Source: Lentimonas sp002292345
Lineage (GTDB): Bacteria; Verrucomicrobiota; Verrucomicrobiia; Opitutales; Coraliomargaritaceae
Length of the DNA: 64,000 nt
Direction: 5' to 3'
Assembly: GCA_964187655.1 (NCBI GenBank)
Contig: CAXLMP010000007.1
Location: forward strand, 44,164 to 108,163
The notes under the pieces: generated by a model
Databases searched by the model: none
What the model saw: the letters and a program-made list of their open reading frames with translations, nothing else
What the model was told of the DNA's origin: nothing
Shown here: positions 46,697-58,359 of the stretch, one piece after another
How positions within the stretch are numbered: position 1 is the stretch's first letter
Layout: each line of letters opens with the position of its first letter
Program-made: the position numbers and the translations under genes

Positions 46697-49279
46697 GTGC
46701 CTAAACTCATCCCACAGCGCCTCGGCGTCGATAGCGACTTGTCGCACGCAACTATTTATAAACCTGAACTCCTAGCACCTGCAGGGGATTGGGAGTGCGC
46801 GCGCGCCGCCGTCGAGAATGGCGCGGATGCCATTTTCTTTGGCTTGGATCGCTTCAATGCCCGTATGCGTGGCAAGAACTTCACCCAGGCCGACCTGCCC
46901 GACCTGATGGCTTACTTGCATGAGCGCGGGGTGCGTGGCTACGTAACATTCAATACACTGGTCTTTTCAGACGAGCTCGAAGACGCCGAAAGTTTCCTCC
47001 GTTCGATCATCAGCGCCGGGGTCGACGCTGCCATCGTGCAAGACGTCGGCATTTGCCAACTGATTCGCAAGCTCTCGCCTGACTTCCCGATCCACGCCTC
47101 CACCCAAATGAGTGTGACCAGCGAAGCGGGTGTGCACTTTGCCGAAGAGCTCGGCGCCAGTGTAGTGGTGTTGGCGCGTGAATGTTCACTCAGCGAGATC
47201 AACGCGATCAAAGAAAAGACCCTCAAAAAAGGGCTCGATATGCCGCTGGAGATCTTTGTCCACGGCGCACTCTGCGTGGCCTATTCTGGCCAATGTTTAA
47301 CCAGTGAGGCACTCGGCGGACGCTCAGCCAACCGCGGCGAATGCGCGCAAGCCTGCCGCATGCCATACGACTTATACAGCGACGGCGAAGCAATCGACCT
47401 CGGCAATCAACGCTACTTACTCAGCCCGCAGGATCTGGCAGGACTCGAAGCCATGGACGGTATCATCGACGCCGGCGTCGCCAGCCTCAAAATTGAAGGC
47501 CGCCTCAAAGCCCCCGAATATGTCGCCGCCACCACCAGCGTTTATCGAAAGGCGCTCGATGCGGCGTGGAATAAACGCTACCCCGAACAAGCGACTCCCC
47601 TTGCACCCTTCAGTGAGCAAGATGGCCGCTACGCCTTAGAAATGACTTTCTCCCGCGGCCTCAGTACTGGTTGGCTAGAGGGTGTCGACAATCAAAAATT
47701 AGTGCATGCACGCTTTGGCAAAAAGCGCGGGCTACGCCTTGGTATGGTCGAGCGTATTGAGCGCGACGGGGTATGGCTTGCACTCGATTATGAAGTGAAA
47801 GCTGGTGACGGCGTGGTCTTAGATCGCGGTCGCCCAGATGAACGCGAGGAAGGCGGACGGATTACATCAGTGGATACCGAAAAGAACCGCAGCTTTATCC
47901 GTTTCCTGCGCGACTCGATCAATTGGCAACGCGTGACAGTCGGCGACACTGTTTATAAGACCTCCGACCCCGCGCTCGACAAAGCACTGCGCCAAAGCTA
48001 CCAAGTCGAACAGCCAAACTACAAGCGGCCGATCTCTGCCACCGTCCGCGGACAGGTGGGTCAGCCACTCATCCTTTCGCTACAAGACGAAGAGGGCCGT
48101 GTGGTCGAAGTCGAATCGAACCAAGCGATCGAAGCCGCGCAGAACCGACCGGCCGACGAGGCGGCCCTGCGCAAGCAACTCGGCCGCCTCGGCAGCACAG
48201 CCTTTCACCTCGATGCATTGGATAACCAACTCGCCGACGGCTGCATGATTCCAGCCTCGACGCTCAATCAACTACGCCGCGACGCTGTCGATCAACTCAT
48301 CGCCCTGCGTGCACGACCACTGCGCTGGCAACTAACAGAAAACAGAGAGCTGAATAGGGAGAAGGGAGACTTGAAAACAGAAGCCTCGTCACTCACCCCC
48401 AGTTCTCACTCCTCAGATCTCAAATCTCCCTCCTATTTAATTCCTTACGTGCGCAACTGGGAGCAGTTCGACACGGCACTCACGCTGCCCTACACCGAGA
48501 TTTACATCGAGCTTGAAGATCCGCGTAAATATGCCGAAGCCGTGCAACGTGCCCGCGAAGCCGAGCAACAAGATGGTCGTAAACGCGAGATTTGGGTGGC
48601 GCCGCCACGTATGTTCAAAACTGGCGAGGACTTCATTACCAAACAATTGCTAAAATGCGGTGCAGACGGATTTCTTGCCCGTAACCACGAACACCTCAAC
48701 GCGCTTTCGCAGCATCGCATGCGCGGCGATTTCTCACTCAACGTCGCGAATCATCTAACGGCGCACTACTTAATTGATCATTGGAAGCTGGAGCGCCTCA
48801 CCGCGTCTTACGATCTCAACACCACGCAGATCGACGCATTACTGCGCAACTCGCAGCCAGGTTGGTTTGAAATCACCCTGCACCAGCACATGCCGATGTT
48901 TCACATGGAGCATTGTGTGTTCTGCGCCTTCCTCTCCGAAGGTAAGGACTTCCGCGACTGCGGCCGGCCCTGTGATACCCAGCAAGTGCAACTCAAAGAC
49001 CGGGTCGGCGCGCTGCATCCCTTAAAAGCAGACGCCGGTTGCCGTAACACCTTGTTTAACTCAAAAGCGCAGACTGGTGCAGACTTTGCTCTCGATATGG
49101 CGAAGAATGGCGCAGCCGCATTTCGGATTGAATTCCTCAACGAAAGCGGCGACGAAGTGCGCCGCACGATGAAACACTACGACGCGCTGCTACGCGGAGA
49201 ATTGGATGCCGAAACGCTCTGGAAGGAACTCAAACTAATCAACCAACTAGGTGTCACGCGGGGGACACTGACTCGATAG
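46697..49279 (+). CDS. U32-family protein, RlhA-like 23S rRNA hydroxylation factor
   Basis: 860 residues from a GTG start. Residues 24-300 form the U32 TIM-barrel part, with PELLAPAGDWECARAAVENG and the family signature EIFVHGALCVAYSGQC followed by GRSANRGECAQACRMPY (about 190-225), whose Cys residues probably bind iron-sulfur. A DUF3656-like region (about 320-540) follows, and a second U32-like part (about 575-860) has CVFCAFL and FRDCGRPCDTQQ. E. coli RlhA (YdcP) makes 5-hydroxycytidine in 23S rRNA; the match in layout is good, though this protein is longer. Residues about 550-579 are a repeat-encoded linker. Confidence 0.85.
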   Translation: MPKLIPQRLGVDSDLSHATIYKPELLAPAGDWECARAAVENGADAIFFGLDRFNARMRGKNFTQADLPDLMAYLHERGVRGYVTFNTLVFSDELEDAESFLRSIISAGVDAAIVQDVGICQLIRKLSPDFPIHASTQMSVTSEAGVHFAEELGASVVVLARECSLSEINAIKEKTLKKGLDMPLEIFVHGALCVAYSGQCLTSEALGGRSANRGECAQACRMPYDLYSDGEAIDLGNQRYLLSPQDLAGLEAMDGIIDAGVASLKIEGRLKAPEYVAATTSVYRKALDAAWNKRYPEQATPLAPFSEQDGRYALEMTFSRGLSTGWLEGVDNQKLVHARFGKKRGLRLGMVERIERDGVWLALDYEVKAGDGVVLDRGRPDEREEGGRITSVDTEKNRSFIRFLRDSINWQRVTVGDTVYKTSDPALDKALRQSYQVEQPNYKRPISATVRGQVGQPLILSLQDEEGRVVEVESNQAIEAAQNRPADEAALRKQLGRLGSTAFHLDALDNQLADGCMIPASTLNQLRRDAVDQLIALRARPLRWQLTENRELNREKGDLKTEASSLTPSSHSSDLKSPSYLIPYVRNWEQFDTALTLPYTEIYIELEDPRKYAEAVQRAREAEQQDGRKREIWVAPPRMFKTGEDFITKQLLKCGADGFLARNHEHLNALSQHRMRGDFSLNVANHLTAHYLIDHWKLERLTASYDLNTTQIDALLRNSQPGWFEITLHQHMPMFHMEHCVFCAFLSEGKDFRDCGRPCDTQQVQLKDRVGALHPLKADAGCRNTLFNSKAQTGADFALDMAKNGAAAFRIEFLNESGDEVRRTMKHYDALLRGELDAETLWKELKLINQLGVTRGTLTR
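48344..48431. repeat. Palindromic CTC/GAG repeat inside the U32 gene
   Basis: The left half is GAG-rich (AGAGAGCTGAATAGGGAG, GGGAGACTTGAAAAC), and the right half is its approximate reverse complement (AGTTCTCACTCCTCAG, ATCTCAAATCTCCCTCC). The whole is translated in frame as a charged Glu/Ser/Lys-rich linker. It has the same core words as the repeats at 20330 and 46411. Confidence 0.8.
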
Positions 49280-49311
49280 CCCACACATACTTGCATGTCA
49301 CCTCCGAAGAT

Positions 49312-49671
49312 CTAGCGACTGAAGGCCAGTGCCCAATCCGCTTGTTTGAAACCGACGAGGCCAAAGCCGTCCGCCAATAAAAAGGGGCGTTTGACCAGAT
49401 TACCGCGACTCGCAAGTAACTCTAGCGCATCGTCCGTCGCCATGGTCGGCAATTTGTCTTTCATCTTTAGCTCTCGATAATCGCCACCGGCTGTGTTGAA
49501 CAACTTACGTAAATCGCCGGCTTGGTAGCCGAGCATTTGTCGTAGCTCTGCAACACTCGGCGGAGTGTCTCGAATCGCAACTTGCTCAAAGGCAATATCC
49601 TGCTCGCTCAGCCATTTGGTGGCTTTCTTACAGCTGTCGCAGTTTTTGTAGGTGTAAACTTTCATAGTCAT
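49312..49671 (-). CDS. Spx/ArsC/MgsR-family thioredoxin-fold protein
   Basis: 119 residues, single domain. The active site CDSCKK (CxxC, residues 10-15) sits after the first strand. RDTPPSVAELRQMLG and the conserved RPFLLADG near 95-102 match the arsenate-reductase-like fold also used by the regulators Spx and MgsR and the YffB-type proteins. Reductase or redox-linked regulator cannot be told apart. Two adjacent ATG codons are possible starts (49671 and 49665). It is convergent with the U32 gene and upstream of nothing obvious. Confidence 0.85.
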   Translation of the reverse strand: MTMKVYTYKNCDSCKKATKWLSEQDIAFEQVAIRDTPPSVAELRQMLGYQAGDLRKLFNTAGGDYRELKMKDKLPTMATDDALELLASRGNLVKRPFLLADGFGLVGFKQADWALAFSR

Positions 49672-49802
49672 TCAGACTGAAGGCAGATATCTTAGCAGTG
49701 CAAGCCTCGGCCACGCAGATTGGAGTCTCAATCCCAGCCTCAATAGTGGATGCTGCAAGCGCACTGTCATCCTGCGAGAAACAGCCAGCACGCAGCTAAG
49801 TG

Positions 49803-51149
49803 CTATTGCTCAGGCGTAAAAAGCCCCGCAGCCATCAACTCAGGCACGACTTCCGCCAGACCCTGCCGCGGATACTCTTGCTCGGCTCCGGTTGCGAAAT
49901 CACGAACCTTGACCACGCCCTTTTCAATCTCGTCCGTGCCATAGATCAGCGCAAATCGCGCACCCCTTTGGTTGGCATCTTTAAACTGCTTGCCGAAACC
50001 CTGGTCTTTCAACGGATAATCGACGCGATAGCCCATCGAGCGCAGCAACGCCGCATCGCCCAAGGCCGCATCGCGCGCCTCCGCACCTCCGATAATGGCA
50101 ATAAAGTCGGGACTCTCTACATACGTTGCCAAGAGCTTCTTCGATTCAAGAAGATCCGCCAAAGTCACATCGCCCATCGCAAAACCAACCGCAGGCATTT
50201 CCGGCCCGCCTAGTTTTTTGACCAATGCATCGTAACGCCCACCACCGGCAAGAGCACGCCCTTCGCCGCTGGCTTCAAATGCCTCAAACACAAAACCAGT
50301 GTAATACGCCAGACCACGGACAATACCTAGATCAATTTGGATAAAGTCGGCGGCACCGGAACTCTGCAGGCCACTTAGAAGAGCCTGCCAATCCGCAAGG
50401 CGCTGCTGCGCCTGTTCAGCCAGGTCGCCCTCCAGCGGCAAATTAAGAATATACGCCGACAAGCTATCAAAATCACGAATCGCAATCACCTCTTCCACAC
50501 GTGTGAGAAAGGCATCAGCCTCCTCGCCTAGTACTTCGGTCAGCTTCGCCACAGCTTTGACGCGATCAGTGCGTTCCAGTTTATCAATAATAGCCAGTAC
50601 CGCCGCGCTACCCGCTTGGTCAAGTCCTTCGGCTGCCAACATCAGCAACCACAGATCACGATCACTCAGGCGCACTTTAAAGTCCTTCGAATCGAGCCCA
50701 AACGTGCGCAATGCCTGAACCAACAGTGCAATCAGCTCGGCATCGGCAGCGGGGCCCGCTTCACCGAAAATATCGACATTGAATTGATAGAATGCACGCA
50801 AGCGCCCCTTCTGAGGTTTCTCATAGCGATAGTGCTCACCAATATTAAACCACTTGATCGGCCGTTTTAGACTATTTGCCTTGGCACTAATCAAACGCGC
50901 CAACGACGGCGTCATCTCTGGACGCAGAGCCACCGCACGGCCCCCACGGTCTTCAAAATTAAACAACTGCCCGACGATCTCCTCGCCCGATTTCTCGATA
51001 TACAGTTCCAAGGGCTCTAACACTGGCGCATCATACTCCTGAAAGTTAAACGCACACGCGACCTGTCGCCACTGGCCGAAGATATGATTTCGGCGAGCAC
51101 ATGCATCTGGATAGAATTCCCGAAACCCGGGTAATGACTGAAACTGCAT
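49803..51149 (-). CDS. hisS: Histidyl-tRNA synthetase
   Basis: 448 residues, class II synthetase. Motif 2 is FNIGEHYRYEKPQKGRLRAFYQ near residue 102-122. The His-binding GLAYYTGFVFEAF is near 282-294, motif 3 is AVGFAMGDV near 331-339, and an anticodon-binding domain follows from about 350. The catalytic residues fit HisS rather than the paralog HisZ because the GLAYYTG and anticodon regions are intact. It charges tRNA-His in the cytosol. The HU gene is 47 bp upstream on the same strand. Confidence 0.95.
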   Translation of the reverse strand: MQFQSLPGFREFYPDACARRNHIFGQWRQVACAFNFQEYDAPVLEPLELYIEKSGEEIVGQLFNFEDRGGRAVALRPEMTPSLARLISAKANSLKRPIKWFNIGEHYRYEKPQKGRLRAFYQFNVDIFGEAGPAADAELIALLVQALRTFGLDSKDFKVRLSDRDLWLLMLAAEGLDQAGSAAVLAIIDKLERTDRVKAVAKLTEVLGEEADAFLTRVEEVIAIRDFDSLSAYILNLPLEGDLAEQAQQRLADWQALLSGLQSSGAADFIQIDLGIVRGLAYYTGFVFEAFEASGEGRALAGGGRYDALVKKLGGPEMPAVGFAMGDVTLADLLESKKLLATYVESPDFIAIIGGAEARDAALGDAALLRSMGYRVDYPLKDQGFGKQFKDANQRGARFALIYGTDEIEKGVVKVRDFATGAEQEYPRQGLAEVVPELMAAGLFTPEQ

Positions 51150-51195
51150 GGCAGAAGCCCTCGAACTGTGAATGTACGGTCGAACAGCGACCGTT

Positions 51196-51504
51196 CTAAA
51201 GCGAATCGACGTCCAAATCCTTGAGCTTTGCCTTCAATTCTTTGCCCGCTTTGAACTTAATCACGGCACGCGTGGGAATGACGACGTCTGTTTCAGGCTT
51301 GTTCGGATTGCGACCAATGCGTGATTTACGCACCTGCACCTCGAAGACACCAAAATTACGGAGCTCCACGTTGCGCCCTTCACTCAGGGCGGTGGCAATG
51401 GCATCGAGTGTTAATTGCACGGACTCACGCACTTCTTTTTGTGCAAAGTCGGTTTTCTCGTAGATATCTAAGACGATATCGCGTTTAGTAAGGTTGTTGG
51501 ACAT
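51196..51504 (-). CDS. HU/IHF-family DNA-binding protein
   Basis: 102 residues. The family signature is GRNVELRNFGVFEVQVRKSR near 50-69, followed by IGRNPNKPETDVVIP, the DNA-inserting arm with its Pro. The N-terminal helices contain TKRDIVLDIYEKT. It bends and compacts DNA. HU or IHF assignment is not possible. Its start faces the divergent ClpX-like gene 95 bp away, and hisS follows 47 bp downstream. Confidence 0.93.
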   Translation of the reverse strand: MSNNLTKRDIVLDIYEKTDFAQKEVRESVQLTLDAIATALSEGRNVELRNFGVFEVQVRKSRIGRNPNKPETDVVIPTRAVIKFKAGKELKAKLKDLDVDSL

Positions 51505-51598
51505 GCTATAAATACTTTGAAAACTTGATGATACGAAAAACGAAAGTTATTGTTAGATCGATAGTTCTGATCGAAAATAGGCTGTCAAACTAGAAAAC

Positions 51599-53203
51599 AT
51601 GAGCGATAAAGAACCACCCAACCCTTTTGAAGAAATTCAACGCCAACTGAATGAGTTATTTAAAGATTCAAGTGTCAAGGTGTCGACTCATACCTTTAAT
51701 GAATCTGATATTTTGGACGACGAAGATATTGACGATGCCGGCGAATCCAGTCTGCGTGCGGAACTAAGCGCCAAGGACCCACTTGAAAAAATTCGCCACT
51801 TCCACCTCAAACCGAAAGAAGTTAGAGACTATTTGAATCGTTTTGTCATTCGTCAAGACGATGCAAAAAAAGTACTTTCGGTGGCCATTTGCGATCATTA
51901 TAACCACGTTCGCCAGCGTTTATCTGGAAAAAAAACTTTTGCGAAGGAATATAGTAAGCAGAATATTTTACTACTCGGGCCGACTGGAGTGGGTAAAACC
52001 TACTTGATTAAGAACATCGCTCGACTGATTGGTGTGCCGTTCGTGAAGGCAGATGCCACAAAATTTTCGGAAACAGGCTATGTCGGCTCAGATGTCGAAG
52101 ATCTAGTGCGCGACTTAGTCAAAGCTGCGGATGGCAATATCGAGTTGGCCGAGCACGGCATCATCTTCGTCGATGAGATCGATAAAATCGCCAGTGAAGC
52201 AGGTGCCGGAGGCCGCGACGTCTCGGGGCGCGGCGTGCAGATCAACTTGCTTAAATTGATGGAGGAAACTGAGGTCAACCTGTTCAGTCCGACCGATATG
52301 ATGGCGCAGATGCAAGCAGCAATGGAGATCCAGCGTGGTAAAGCACCACAGCGGAAGACTATCAACACTGGCAATATCCTCTTCATCGTCAGCGGCGCAT
52401 TCGACAAGCTCTCCGAATCGATCAAAAAGCGACTCACCAAAAGCGAAATGGGCTTTGGTGCGGCTCAACAGGATAATGACGAAGACCTCTCCAGCTATCT
52501 GCGCTATGCCGAGACGACCGACTTCACCAAATATGGATTTGAGCCTGAGTTCATTGGCCGTGTGCCGGTTCGGGTCGCGTGCCGCGCCCTATCCTCGCAA
52601 GACTTGGCACATATCTTGACCACCTCCGAAGGCAGTATTCTCAATCAATACTACGATGATTTTCGCGGCTATGGGATCGCTTTCAACATAACCGCAGAAG
52701 CGATCCTCGCGGTTGCCGAAAAGGCCAGCTCCGAAGGCACTGGCGCCCGCGGACTGATGACGGTGCTGGAGCGGCTGTTCCGTGATTTCAAATTTGAGCT
52801 ACCCTCTAGTGCCATCAAAAGCTTCGATGTGACCGCCGAGATGGTCGAAGATCCACTGCCCACTCTCAACGCGCTCAAAGAACAAAACGCACATCTGCAA
52901 GAGGATGTTTGGCGAGCCGACATCAAACGCTTTGCCACTGGATTTGAGAAGATGCATGGCTTCACGCTTGAGTTTAAACCGTCGGCCGAAGAGGCACTCA
53001 TTAAAGCAACGCTCGAAAGCGGCCAAAGTATACAGTCACTTTGCGAAGAGAAATTCAATGATTTCGAACATGGCCTCATTATTATTCATCGAAATAGCGG
53101 CCAAACAGTTTTCAAGCTTGGCAAACTGGCAATACAAGATCCCGATAAAGAACTCTCAAAATGGGTGGTGCGCAGTATCGAAAGTTTGAAGAATAATCCC
53201 TAA
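51599..53203 (+). CDS. ClpX-like AAA+ ATPase without N-terminal zinc finger
   Basis: 534 residues. An acidic N-terminal extension (about 1-60) replaces the Cys4 zinc domain of true ClpX. Walker A is LLGPTGVGKTYL (about 124-135), pore loop 1 GYVG near 160, and Walker B IIFVDEIDKIAS near 189-200. The IGF-like loop that docks ClpX on ClpP reads MGFGA (about 283-287), and FEPEFIGRVPVRVACRAL carries the sensor/ClpX signature. A C-terminal extension of about 110 residues follows. It may unfold proteins for ClpP or work independently. The start is near-leaderless, with no Shine-Dalgarno sequence. Confidence 0.85.
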   Translation: MSDKEPPNPFEEIQRQLNELFKDSSVKVSTHTFNESDILDDEDIDDAGESSLRAELSAKDPLEKIRHFHLKPKEVRDYLNRFVIRQDDAKKVLSVAICDHYNHVRQRLSGKKTFAKEYSKQNILLLGPTGVGKTYLIKNIARLIGVPFVKADATKFSETGYVGSDVEDLVRDLVKAADGNIELAEHGIIFVDEIDKIASEAGAGGRDVSGRGVQINLLKLMEETEVNLFSPTDMMAQMQAAMEIQRGKAPQRKTINTGNILFIVSGAFDKLSESIKKRLTKSEMGFGAAQQDNDEDLSSYLRYAETTDFTKYGFEPEFIGRVPVRVACRALSSQDLAHILTTSEGSILNQYYDDFRGYGIAFNITAEAILAVAEKASSEGTGARGLMTVLERLFRDFKFELPSSAIKSFDVTAEMVEDPLPTLNALKEQNAHLQEDVWRADIKRFATGFEKMHGFTLEFKPSAEEALIKATLESGQSIQSLCEEKFNDFEHGLIIIHRNSGQTVFKLGKLAIQDPDKELSKWVVRSIESLKNNP

Positions 53204-53329
53204 TTTCTTAGGCAGACCGACAGCCTCATGTTAAATCGCCTCAACGGCAGCCACTCCGATCTGCCCCAGACAAACCATACCAATTTATTATCTTCGCGCG
53301 ACTCGCGCTAATTTCTAATTTTTATCTCT

Positions 53330-54028
<699 letters not shown>

Positions 54029-54098
54029 CCACAGGAATGAGGATGATTCGACCACACGCTCATAAGCAAACAATGGCGCAGCAACGCCAACCGAGGGA

Positions 54099-54548
54099 CT
54101 AATAGCCTTTTTGGCGCAGCACTTCCTGCAGTTGATCTTGAAAATTCTGCAGGTCTTCAGGATTCGGGCGATAATCAGGATCATCGCCTGGAATCAATCC
54201 CAGCTGACCAGTGCTAGACAGCTGCCAGCCGAGCGAAACGCCGTCGCTAAAGACGACAGAGCCATTCACCAATGCGCCGGGTCGCGGAATTGGATCCACA
54301 TCAACTGTCACATTGGCTGCCGCAGTCTCCACCAGCTCAGGGGTTTCGGCCTGCGCATCGACCTCTTTAGTCGCTTCGGGTTCTGGCTCTGCAAACGCAA
54401 TGTCCAAATCATCGACAAGAAAGCGTACTTCCATGTAGGTCATTGAGATTGAGAACTCCTCGCGCAGTAAACCCTGCACATCAGCGAGTGACTTGCCATC
54501 GGCAATCCAAGTAGAAACGGCAGTCTTTTGAGAATCGGTAAGTGACAT
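54099..54548 (-). CDS. Hypothetical acidic protein
   Basis: 149 residues from the ATG at 54548 (MSLTDSQKTA); residues upstream of it in frame look non-coding. The N-terminal 45 residues form helices with LADVQGLLREEF, a Val/Ala/Glu-rich middle (about 60-90) is low-complexity, and a beta-rich C-terminus contains DGVSLGWQLSSTGQLGLI. No family is recognised. It stands between ubiE and dnaA on the minus strand, 105 bp after dnaA, and could be co-transcribed with it. Confidence 0.65.
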   Translation of the reverse strand: MSLTDSQKTAVSTWIADGKSLADVQGLLREEFSISMTYMEVRFLVDDLDIAFAEPEPEATKEVDAQAETPELVETAAANVTVDVDPIPRPGALVNGSVVFSDGVSLGWQLSSTGQLGLIPGDDPDYRPNPEDLQNFQDQLQEVLRQKGY

Positions 54549-54653
54549 AATAAAAATATATGGCTTAAAGCGGATCAATGCGAAGACAAGCAGAGAAATC
54601 CCTAAGCTCTTTTGCACGAAAAAAGCACGATCCTCTGAGAATGCGAACCAATT

Positions 54654-56573
<1,920 letters not shown>

Positions 56574-57545
56574 TTATTTACTACCTTTCCGCATGTGAGC
56601 AATCAGTCGCTCGTTGAATTCGGTGGCAGAATCATGGCCCATTTGCTTCAAAGAGCGCATCATCGCAGCCACTTCAACGAGTCGCGCCATATCCCGCCCA
56701 GGGCGAACGGGTATCTCGATTAACGGGACCTGCATGCCAAGCACCTCGAGATGGTTCTCTTCGAGGCCAGTGCGATCCTCATTCATTCCTGCAGTCCAAT
56801 TAATAAAATTGATGATCACATCGATGCGTTTATTCAAGCGCACCGAACGCACGCCGAATAACTCGGCAATGTTAATGATACCGAGGCCCCGACATTCCAT
56901 GTAGCCGCGGCTCAATTCCGATGAGGTGCCCATCAGCTCTCGATCACTCAACCGTTTGACATGGGTTAAATCGTCCGCCACCAAGCTATGCCCACGCTCA
57001 ATCAGCGCCAGTGCACACTCACTCTTACCGACCCCACTCTCTCCACAGATCAAGGTGCCAATGCCACGCACGTCCAATAGCGTACCATGAATATGCGTAC
57101 GTGGAGCAAACTTCTCTTCCAGCAACAAGGTCGCTTCAGTAGTAAATGTTTTGGACTTTTGCGGCGATCGAATCAACGGCGTCGCATATTCGTCCGCCAA
57201 TGCTTTCATAATCTTCGAAGGGGCTAAATTTCTCGAAACTACGATACAGGGTACTTTACGCTTAAACATCTCGCCGAGCACACGGGCTTCTTCATCTTGC
57301 CCCAAATCACGCAGATAAGCCATCTCTCCTGCGCCCAGAAGCTGAATACGTCTACGTGCAAAAAACTTAAAATAGCCAGTCATAGCCAAGGCTGGCCGAT
57401 TCAAGCTACGCTCACGGATAGTCTTATCCAAACCCGCTCCACCAGCGACTAGGTCGAGCTCAAGGGGCTCTTTGAAAGAATCATAAAATTCTCGAACGGA
57501 AACTGACTCGATGAACTTTGCATTGTTTTTCTGCTGAATGGGCAT
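56574..57545 (-). CDS. hprK: HPr kinase/phosphorylase
   Basis: 323 residues. The N-terminal domain (about 1-130) is followed by the kinase core: Walker A GESGVGKSE near 159-167, the Asp of LVADD near 180-184, and the HprK signature RGYMECRGLGIINIAELFG near 205-224. The C-terminal region contains PVRPGRDMARLVE. It phosphorylates or dephosphorylates a serine in HPr-type proteins and links carbon status to regulation. No HPr gene is in this window. The position beside the lpt genes recalls the lptB/hprK neighbourhood of Proteobacteria; it is 18 bp after lptB. Confidence 0.93.
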   Translation of the reverse strand: MPIQQKNNAKFIESVSVREFYDSFKEPLELDLVAGGAGLDKTIRERSLNRPALAMTGYFKFFARRRIQLLGAGEMAYLRDLGQDEEARVLGEMFKRKVPCIVVSRNLAPSKIMKALADEYATPLIRSPQKSKTFTTEATLLLEEKFAPRTHIHGTLLDVRGIGTLICGESGVGKSECALALIERGHSLVADDLTHVKRLSDRELMGTSSELSRGYMECRGLGIINIAELFGVRSVRLNKRIDVIINFINWTAGMNEDRTGLEENHLEVLGMQVPLIEIPVRPGRDMARLVEVAAMMRSLKQMGHDSATEFNERLIAHMRKGSK

Positions 57546-57563
57546 GGGGTAAAGCTCCTCCGC

Positions 57564-58313
57564 TTAGATATTAAAGTTTTGGCCAAGATAGAATTCCTTA
57601 CTCTTAGCGTCATTAATTAAAAAGTCACCAGTTCCTTCACTAAGAACTGCACCCTCATGCAGTAAATAGGCACGATCAACGATGCGTAGCGTCTCGCGCA
57701 CATTATGATCAGTGATCAGCACTCCGATCCCGCGCTGCTTGAGCTGCACGATGATCTTCTGCACCTCACTCACACTGATTGGGTCGACCCCACTAAAAGG
57801 CTCATCCATTAGCAAAAACTTAGGTCGTGTCACCAGCGCTCGAGAAATCTCTAAACGACGACGCTCACCACCACTTAAAGTGTACGCTTTTTGATCGGCC
57901 AGATGCTGTAAGCCGAGTTCCGTCAGATGTTCTTCGACCGACGCATCTAGCTCGGCCTTGCTCAACGGCAAGGTCTCGGCAATCGCGCGGATGTTTTGCT
58001 CCACAGTCATCTTCCGAAAGACCGATGCTTCCTGCGGTAGATAGCCAATGCCACGCCGTGCCCGACGATACATCGGCAAAGCCGTCAGATCCTCACCGTC
58101 GAGAAACACTTGGCCAGAGGTCGCTGCGATCAATCCCACCACCATGTAGAAGGTTGTGGTCTTACCCGCCCCATTCGGCCCGAGCAGACCGACGATCTCG
58201 CCCGCGCTGACATTTATGTTCACGCCATTTACGACGCGACGTTTTCCGTATTCGCGAACTAGTTCGCGGGTTTCAATCTTCGAAGGCATTGAAGCATCAT
58301 CCATATTGCCCAA
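57564..58313 (-). CDS. lptB: LPS export ABC transporter ATP-binding protein LptB
   Basis: 249 residues, cytosolic ABC ATPase. Walker A is LLGPNGAGKTTTFYMVVGL near 44-62, the signature is LSGGERRRLEISRAL near 143-157, and Walker B is LLMDEPFSGVDP near 164-175, with H-loop ITDHN. The segment RRARRGIGYLPQEASVFRKM is LptB-like. It powers LptFG extraction of LPS from the inner membrane; lptF and lptG are not in the window. It lies between lptCA and hprK on one strand, with gaps of 46 and 18 bp. Confidence 0.93.
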   Translation of the reverse strand: MGNMDDASMPSKIETRELVREYGKRRVVNGVNINVSAGEIVGLLGPNGAGKTTTFYMVVGLIAATSGQVFLDGEDLTALPMYRRARRGIGYLPQEASVFRKMTVEQNIRAIAETLPLSKAELDASVEEHLTELGLQHLADQKAYTLSGGERRRLEISRALVTRPKFLLMDEPFSGVDPISVSEVQKIIVQLKQRGIGVLITDHNVRETLRIVDRAYLLHEGAVLSEGTGDFLINDAKSKEFYLGQNFNI

Positions 58314-58359
58314 AGCAAAACTGCTTGATTAACACACCGCAATCCAATCCTGCGAAAAA

